Part shown: piece by piece, positions 57,779 to 64,000 of the stretch
Layout of the letters: every line of letters starts with the position of its first letter
Numbering within the stretch: position 1 is the first letter of the stretch
From: Hypoxylon rubiginosum
Taxonomy: Eukaryota > Ascomycota > Sordariomycetes > Xylariales > Hypoxylaceae
Length of the DNA stretch: 64,000 nt
NCBI GenBank assembly: GCA_902806565.1
Contig: CADCXA010000051.1
Span: forward strand, 124,001-188,000
Direction of reading: 5' to 3'
The notes under the pieces: generated by a model
Seen by the model: the letters and a program-made list of their open reading frames with translations, nothing else
The model's database searches: none
What the model was told of the DNA's origin: nothing
Program-made: the position numbers and the translations under genes

Positions 57779-59230
57779 ATGCCTAAAAAGAGGCACCAGA
57801 GCAAATACTCGAAGCCGCCGTCCGTAGCCCCGCCGATCCTCAGCACCTCGTCCTCGTCACGCGCCCACCCCGAACAGCATGAGCGTTCCGTCAACCAGCT
57901 GCTCGCCGACCTGCGACGGCACGGCATAAGAAACAATGGCAACAACAACAACAACAACAACAACAGCTTTGCCGTAAATACTCCCACCGTCCCCCCTTCG
58001 ATCCGCCAGATCCTCCAGATCCCCGAGACCCCCGCGCCCGCGCCCCGACGGCCCCAGCGCCGCGACGCCAACGGCCGGCGCGCGCCGCCGGGCCCGCCGC
58101 CCCCGAGGAGCTGGGTGTCGCTGGCGCAGTCGTGCCACGCCCCAGCTGACCTCGCGGCGGCGGCGGCGGGCGGCGCGGGGCGCATCCAGCACTGGCCGCT
58201 GCCGGGTGCCTACATACCGGGCGCGGGCAGCCTGATAGACCAGGTGCTGCGGCGGATGGCGCTGGACTGGGAGCAGCAGCGGCGGTGGAACCGGTTTTAC
58301 CTGTACACGCTGCCGAGCCGGCTGCGGACGGCGCTGCTCGGCTACGTGTCGGAGTACCACGAGCCGGGGCTGTCGGCCGGGGACTTGCGGCTCGTCCTGG
58401 GCGGTCCCGCGGACGGGGAGCTCGCGCGGTACGGGGTCGAGCAGCCCGACTTGGCGAGCCTAAACGGGGATGTGTTCTGCTTGGACCTGGCCGGTTCGGC
58501 GGGGAAGTCGGTGACGGTGAGGGAATTGGGCGAATTGCTATTTCCTCCCAAAGCCGTGGCTGAGGTTGACCTACAAGATTCGTGGGATACGTCGGAGCCT
58601 GTGTCGGGACCGGCGAAACTCTTGCCGAACTTGACGCAGCTGTCGCTCGCGATCGATCCCGGAACTACGTCTTCTGTTTCTTGGAAGCAACTTCTCGCAT
58701 TGGCCGGCAAGCTGCCGACTCTTACGCATCTTAATCTGTCCGGCTGGCCCGAGCCGTCCCTGACACCGAATGCCAAGTTCGCCAAGGTGGCTTCGCCGTT
58801 GACGGGAAGAAGCATCCAGTACGGCGGCACGGGACCCTACAGCCACACTTTAGACAGCGATTGGTCGGAGGCGATCCAAGTGCTAAACCGCCTCAGCAAG
58901 TCCCTCTACAGCTTGGAGTATCTCGACCTGACGGGCTGCGGCGACTGGTTTCCAGCGCTCATGAAGGAGTCCGACGGCGACTTCACTATTGATTTCGTCG
59001 ACTGGGTAGGCAACTGGGGGAAGATCACGATGCTGAGGCTTCGCTCTGGTTACGCGCTTCCCGAAACCCACGCGACGAGGGGCCAGTATCAGCGCATAGC
59101 CGATTGGATCGAAGCCGCGACGGCGGTAGAGAAGCACATTAGAGCACAGCGGTACGGAAAGGGTCGGTGGATGACGGTGGAAAAGGATACCCTTTCGGAG
59201 TATGAAAAGGCGGCATTCGAGTTTGATTGA
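57779..59230 (+). CDS. Conserved fungal protein with leucine-rich-repeat-like segments
   Basis: Intronless 483-aa protein. I chose ATG 57779 because MPKKRHQSKYSKPPSVAPP begins there and this basic start looks conserved in fungal relatives; the upstream in-frame ATG at 57650 would add a Ser/Tyr-rich stretch with no family signal. The N-terminal third is disordered: Ser-rich, an 8-9 residue Asn run (57936-57965), then Pro/Ala/Arg-rich with the motif PPSIRQILQIPETPAP. From about 58170 it becomes globular and GC-rich. Irregular LRR-like strands occur: LPNLTQLSLAI, LPTLTHLNLSGW, LYSLEYLDLTGCGDW and ITMLRLRSGY. Proteins of this type have, as I recall, sometimes been labelled tafazzin in fungal annotations, but I see no HX4D acyltransferase motif, so I do not adopt that name. 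Function unknown. Confidence 0.85.
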   Translation: MPKKRHQSKYSKPPSVAPPILSTSSSSRAHPEQHERSVNQLLADLRRHGIRNNGNNNNNNNNSFAVNTPTVPPSIRQILQIPETPAPAPRRPQRRDANGRRAPPGPPPPRSWVSLAQSCHAPADLAAAAAGGAGRIQHWPLPGAYIPGAGSLIDQVLRRMALDWEQQRRWNRFYLYTLPSRLRTALLGYVSEYHEPGLSAGDLRLVLGGPADGELARYGVEQPDLASLNGDVFCLDLAGSAGKSVTVRELGELLFPPKAVAEVDLQDSWDTSEPVSGPAKLLPNLTQLSLAIDPGTTSSVSWKQLLALAGKLPTLTHLNLSGWPEPSLTPNAKFAKVASPLTGRSIQYGGTGPYSHTLDSDWSEAIQVLNRLSKSLYSLEYLDLTGCGDWFPALMKESDGDFTIDFVDWVGNWGKITMLRLRSGYALPETHATRGQYQRIADWIEAATAVEKHIRAQRYGKGRWMTVEKDTLSEYEKAAFEFD

Positions 59231-60140
59231 TATCATGCTCTTTTGAATAATCCTTAATATCGAGGACATTTCCGCTGGGAGCTAGAAGCTACTGTCTAGG
59301 GGGCTGATTTACAATTTGAGGCAGCCTTCCTCTTATTAAATCGGACGGTTAATGATAGGGCGCGGAAGATTACGCGGTCCCGAGTTATATCGTCAGATTA
59401 TAATTATAACCACCAAAGAAACAATCACTAAAACACAATTAGATCTATGTCTTAACACGCAAGATGGCTACTAAGGAAACACAGCGCGTCTTGTCCATTT
59501 ACATTGAATAGCCTACCTGGCTGTCATACCTACTGTCATACCTAAACGCTTCATTCTCACGCAACCCGTTTCGAGAGACTGCCAAGTAGATGACCGTATG
59601 GCCATCGTCTCTTCGGCAAGATGGCTGGGGTTACCTAGCGCATCGACGGGGTGCTAGGGTCGACTGGCTGGTGAGGTGCCGAACCGGTTTTACAGGGGTA
59701 AACTCTAGATGGGACCCTTATGACGCAACGCCAATCAGCAGCCAATCAGCGCTACATAGTTTGACCAAAGCAGGCAAAACCAGCCTGTGACGCATTCCCC
59801 CTATCCACTCAAATGCCGCCCAACGAGAAAAAAAAGTTGATTCTCATCGCTAGCACTAGCACATCGATCGCTGGGGGATGCTGGATATCTGGTGGTCAAT
59901 ACAAGAAGTTGGGGTGCGTATTCTAGACTGGTCTTGATGTTCACCAATGTAACATGTTACTTCATGCCCTTTGTCTTTCCTGCATTCATTTCTGTAAGGG
60001 TTACCATATGGTTTAAGTATCTGCCAGGCACCAAAATCAGGAACCCCCATTTCATCCACTAATACCATACCATAAACGCGTTCCCTTGGTTGCATGAAGA
60101 TAGACCTATCTTAAAGTTTTAAACCTCGACTTGAACGAAG
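59231..60140. other. Intergenic, promoter of the SUR7-like gene
   Basis: No gene recognised. Holds the paired CCAAT boxes listed separately. Confidence 0.5.
59731..59746 (+). promoter_or_regulatory. Paired CCAAT boxes
   Basis: Two CCAATCAGC copies begin at 59731 and 59742, eleven bases apart (one helical turn), about 400 bp before the SUR7-like start codon. CCAAT followed by CA/AT fits the fungal Hap complex consensus. Function inferred only. Confidence 0.45.
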
Positions 60141-61296
60141 ATGCCAATTGTGAGAGACGGTCGTATTCGGCCTTTGGCCGTAGTGATTCCCCTGATCCTC
60201 TCGATTGCGGGCTTCATCCTGGCGATGATAGCGCTCTTCGCCGGTACTGGATCGCAACAGCAGGCGCTGGAGGACTACCACCTTATTGCCGTACGTTTCA
60301 CGCGACATATAAAACATCTCGAGAGACCGTAAACTAATCATCATTCTAGATCAACATGTCCAATTTTGGTCATGATCTCATACCGACTCCAACATCTTCT
60401 GGGTCTCAACCCACAGCCACCGACGGCGACAGCTCTATTTGGGATCAGATCGAAGATGGCCTTGACGATCTCGGGGACGATATCACGGATGAGCTGAACG
60501 ATATCGCGAACGATGTCGCTGATAGACTTTCCGCAGAGCTCGGCATATCTCAGTGGTATAGCCTACACGTTATGACGGCTTGCGAGGGAAACTTTGCCCC
60601 GAATGCCACTTCGCCCGGCGCATGGTACAACACGACGAACTGCACCGCGCAATCTCCAGGAGGTATGCCACCACTCACCATTCTCAACCCCCCCTTTTTT
60701 TTTTCAAGAAGGGCCATATTTTAACAGACTATCTAGTCCATTTCAATCTCACCGAAGTTCTCCAAAGGGAGATCGACGAAGGCCCGCTCGACATCAACGC
60801 CGCCGACGTCCCGATCCCGGACTCGATCCAGCAGACGATCGACTACGTCAACAGCTTCCTGCTCGCCGCCTTCGTCCTCTACGTGCTGGGCAGCGCCTTC
60901 TCGGGCCTGTCGTTCCTCTCCTGCATCGTGGTCCTGACGCTGCGCCGGGACGTGATCGGCCGAGGGACAATCCTGATCAACGCCGCGCTCTCGGCGCTCG
61001 CGGTCCTGGCGCTGGCCGTCGGCAGCGCGATCGCGACGGCCGTGTCCAAGCGGGGCGTCGCCGAGATCAACGACCGCGGCGCCGAGGCCGGCATCTCGGC
61101 CGTCGAGGGCACCAAGTTCATGATCGTCTCGTGGGTCGCCTTCGCCGTCATGTTCGTCGCCCTGCTGTTCTGGTGCGTCGCGTGCTGCCTCCCGCGGAGG
61201 CGGGGCTCGGCCGCTGCCGGGTGGGGCGAGAAGGCGCCTAGGGCGAGCACGGATAGCCACCGCGGCTTGTTGGGGATGTTTCGGCGACGGCGTTAG
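60141..61296 (+). CDS. SUR7/PalI-type four-helix membrane protein
   Basis: Predicted plasma-membrane protein of the SUR7 family, linked to eisosomes, cortical actin patches or, for PalI, ambient pH sensing. Exons 60141-60290, 60350-60662 and 60737-61296, phases agree, 340 aa. The first membrane helix is near the N-terminus (VVIPLILSIAGFILAMIALF). A long extracellular loop follows: acidic, with the helix DDLGDDITDELNDIANDV, then WYSLHVMTACEGNF and a second Cys in NTTNCTAQ, with N-glycosylation sites. Three further helices are clustered at the end (LLAAFVLYVLGSAFSGLSFL; ILINAALSALAVLALAVGSA; FMIVSWVAFAVMFVALLFWC). The short cytosolic tail is Arg-rich and ends in FRRRR. Topology and the paired Cys in loop one support SUR7; the exact subgroup (Sur7, Fmp45, PalI or unnamed) is not settled. 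Confidence 0.85.
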
Positions 61297-63752
61297 GTGC
61301 GTGATTGATGAGGGGGCGAGGGGAGTACGGGTAGTGAAGATGAAAGCTTGGGATAAATGAGTTAGGGGCTGACAAGGGTTGCTTTTGATGATACCACGAG
61401 TACTATGTACTACGACATTTTTTTTCTTCTCCTTTTCTTCATGATATCACTTTTTATTTTACTTATCTAGATACGTTAGCGAAGTTCTCGGTAGACCTGA
61501 TCAAGACTTGATAAGTGTGACTTGAGATTCACGTGGCGAGTGGAAGATACTAGGAGCCTTTAACTTCAACAGTATAATATGATGTTTTAATATACCTCCC
61601 AACCAAATGTATATGTTAAAGACCTTGAATTTCAAGTTAGATCATTCATTTGCAATAGACCTATCTAAGCATAGTAGTATCAAATGAAATGAGTGCCTAC
61701 TTAGAATATGCAGGTGAAAGGTATGCAAATTTGTTGGTGTTTTCTCTGTAAGCTTCATTATCTAGCCCACATCTCCTAAATTCAGACTCCCTAGGCTACG
61801 TAAAGCAGTCTTGACAATAACAATCTTTCTATTATAGAATTGTTTATGTGAGTGCTGTTATTTCTTTTTTGTTCTTCTTATTCTTCTCTTACAAACAATA
61901 CGCAATAAACTTAACCAAAGAAACCGCCAACTCGCAAGTGTGTCACTATGAACTAATATCTCGAGTTTTTACAAACCTCAAACAAGGGGCACACATATGA
62001 AATCTACTTGAAAGTTACTTTACACATTCCATGTATACTTTTGCTGTTTGCGCAATATAGCGGGTACGTAAGTATTTATAATTTCCTTATATAAGTTATA
62101 AATGCTTTCGTTACATCTTGTCTATCTTGCTACTTCTAGATAATAGTAATAAAGATACCTAGTATCGTATGTACTTTGATGTGAAACTTAGAAATCTTAT
62201 AGCCTCATAGCAGGTAATGTATGAAACGCTAAATTGTCAGAATGACATGTGCTTGGAATATTAGGGTTGTTGAATATGGCCTTCATATCAGCTCTCTAAT
62301 TCCTGAACCCTTAACCCCTTAGACGGGAACAACTCGTGCTAGTGCTAGTGCTAGTCTTGATAGGACGGTTATATTTAGAGGACAAAGATCCTTATAACCA
62401 GATATGTATACATGTCGCCCTTTGCGGTCAGATTCATAGCTCCTTGCGCAACAACCTCATTGTTCCCGCGCCTTTCAGCTCCGCGCCGTATATCCTCGCC
62501 AGCTACCTTGACATACTATCGCTCACTTACGAATCGTATTTAGAACTCTTAAACCCCCAAGTAGGATTCGTCATGTCAACCATGACAGACCTTGAGTTCT
62601 CGCACGACCCGTGCGTCTGAAAGAAAGTAGTCGTCCAAGCTTTCTAGATGCTAACTCAAAGTGGCTGTATTATTAGGACGAATCTCGGAACTAGCATGCT
62701 GAAGATGTTGAAAATGCTAGAAGGCTTTAACGACTTCGATGCCGCGAGGAACCCTTTCGAACCGTGTTTCCACTGGAAGTTAAAATGGCAGTAACACTGG
62801 CAAAAGGGTCTGTGCCTACTTTCTAACGCCCGTTTGCTGTCCGTCAAATTTTATTGAAGGTCTAAAATTATCCTCAAATTATCCTAAACTTTCCTTCCGT
62901 CAGATAGATCCGCTACCATGAGCCTTGTGGAGCGCCCCTATATCTCATAGGCATGTTGAACCTTCCTATATTCATCAAACATGCTACAATCTCGGCTTGA
63001 TTGTATATCTCCGGGGTACGATGGGCCATCTAGTCACCAGTACCTACCTCCTAATTATGGGATCATGTCTTGATTTCCTCCTACTATCCAAGGTAGCCCT
63101 ATTGTCTAGTGGAGAACAATAGTGAGTATTCTCATTGTCCGATAGGAAAACATCCTGAGTATCCACCTTAACCGTCTTTTCCTTAGGTTTATACAGGAAT
63201 TAGTGAATCATATAGTTTGGCCCTGAGGTCTAAGCGTGCCTGCGCCCGTGCGTAGGCGTGCTTCGAGATGCTCATTATCTATAAATATCCGCCATGTCGC
63301 GCTGGCCGTTTCCCTTTTCCGCCACAGATCTTCACTCCCAAGAGGCCCGTCATAGTTGAGAAACAAGACCTCATTCAACTCCATATTGCTTTGTGAATCT
63401 GTTCATCGGAAACAACCTACAGCTGCCCATTCCAGTGAATCCTCCGACACGAACTGGAATCGAACTGAATTGCTTTCAAGGTAATTTGATTATTCAAGCT
63501 TCACTTCTTGAAGTTAGGTCGATACCTTAAGCTATCAAAGCCCATATATATAGTAGGCCTCCAAGTCTTTATTTTCTACTTCATGATGTTTATCTAGTCC
63601 ATATCCCCCCGACCTATTCCTATTCCCGTTATTTATTCTGACATATCTTCTAAGGCTCCTCCAAGATCTGCTATTACTCTTTACTACCTCAGCCCGGTTA
63701 CTGCCGAAACAATACCCGTTCCCTTCATCCACCACGCTTTAGTCAAACCAAA
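61297..63752. other. 2.5-kb region without recognisable gene
   Basis: AT-rich 3' flank of the SUR7-like gene, then a stretch with a 94-codon open frame (62336-62620) and an in-line follow-up frame near 62675-62790 (RTNLGTSMLKMLKMLEGF) that might be remains of one gene, though no family is recognised. A triple AGTGCT repeat lies at 62337-62354. From about 63400 the promoter or leader of the next gene. Confidence 0.45.
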
Positions 63753-64000
63753 ATGGACTCTAAGCCTGACCCCTGCTTGGACGCTTTCTTTCGTCGATAC
63801 TACAAGAGCCTGTCTCATAAAAGAAAGGCGTCGATGGTGAACGAAAAGACATACGAGGTAGAGCCTACGGAATGCAACGCCGCGTAAGTAATTGGATGAC
63901 TGGTTATGAAATACAGTAATTGCTGACTTGGACTTAGATCTGCCGATGTACGTGTCACATTAGAAGGGAAGATATTCTACTATTGGGACCTACATGCCAG
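63753..64000 (+). CDS. Unrecognised protein, first two exons (3' end outside window)
   Basis: A start codon at 63753 opens a frame of 43 codons (MDSKPDPCLDAFFRRYYKSL onward) ending at a textbook donor, GTAAGT, at 63884. The intron 63884-63937 ends in CTTAG and has a branch-like CTGAC box at 63922-63926. The second exon continues in phase with SADVRVTLEGKIFYYWDLHA to the window edge. The N-terminus is basic and Tyr/Phe-rich, without a signal peptide. The segment SMVNEKT shares 19 identical bases with the 501-aa protein gene at 49 kb. Too little is visible to name it; the coding call rests on the splice sites and frame continuity. Confidence 0.55.

Noticed and set aside
62336..62790. 94-codon frame and a second frame (RTNLGTSMLKMLKMLEGF) that may belong together
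   Set aside because: Start region is a repeat (LVLVLVL from GTGCTA units); stops intervene and no family is recognised.

Overview
The window is nuclear DNA of a filamentous ascomycete (Pezizomycotina, most likely a Sordariomycete). Genes carry short introns of about 50-120 nt with GT/AG ends and branch-point-like CTAAC/CTGAC boxes. The proteins belong to typical fungal families: a WSC/GPI-anchored GH16 glucanase, Glo3 ArfGAP, Tim21, a VIB-1/XprG-like NDT80 factor and a SUR7-type membrane protein. All gene models below were built by hand-splicing, and the exon phases were checked to add up except where stated.

Layout. (1) 1-16.7 kb is gene-dense: the 3' end of a metallophosphoesterase (+), a GH16 beta-glucanase with WSC domain (-), carnitine acetyltransferase (+), cyclase-associated protein (-), a Mak32-like PfkB kinase (+), GLO3 (-) and, divergently, TIM21 (+). 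(2) 16.7-34.2 kb has no recognisable gene. (3) 34.2-38.7 kb holds one isolated gene, a VIB-1-like transcription factor with a long intron-rich, repeat-rich 5' part. (4) 38.7-49.0 kb is a second gene-poor block with microsatellites, TACC/GGTA-rich palindromic stretches and one tRNA-like relic. (5) 49.0-61.3 kb is gene-dense again: an unknown 501-aa protein, HPPK-DHPS folate enzyme (-), nitronate monooxygenase, an SDR, an aquaporin pseudogene, a leucine-rich-repeat-like protein and a SUR7-like protein. (6) 61.3-63.7 kb is empty, and the window ends in the first exons of an unrecognised gene.

The genes are mostly housekeeping and do not form an obvious pathway cluster. No biosynthetic cluster, intact transposon or CRISPR-like system was found. 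The most informative points are: the two alternative, phase-compatible first exons of the carnitine acetyltransferase, one with a mitochondrial presequence, both forms ending in the peroxisomal tripeptide AKL; the unusual GH16 catalytic motif and missing signal peptide; the interrupted N-terminal frame of the VIB-1-like gene; a clearly decayed aquaporin; and the isolation of the VIB-1-like gene inside about 30 kb of otherwise gene-free DNA.
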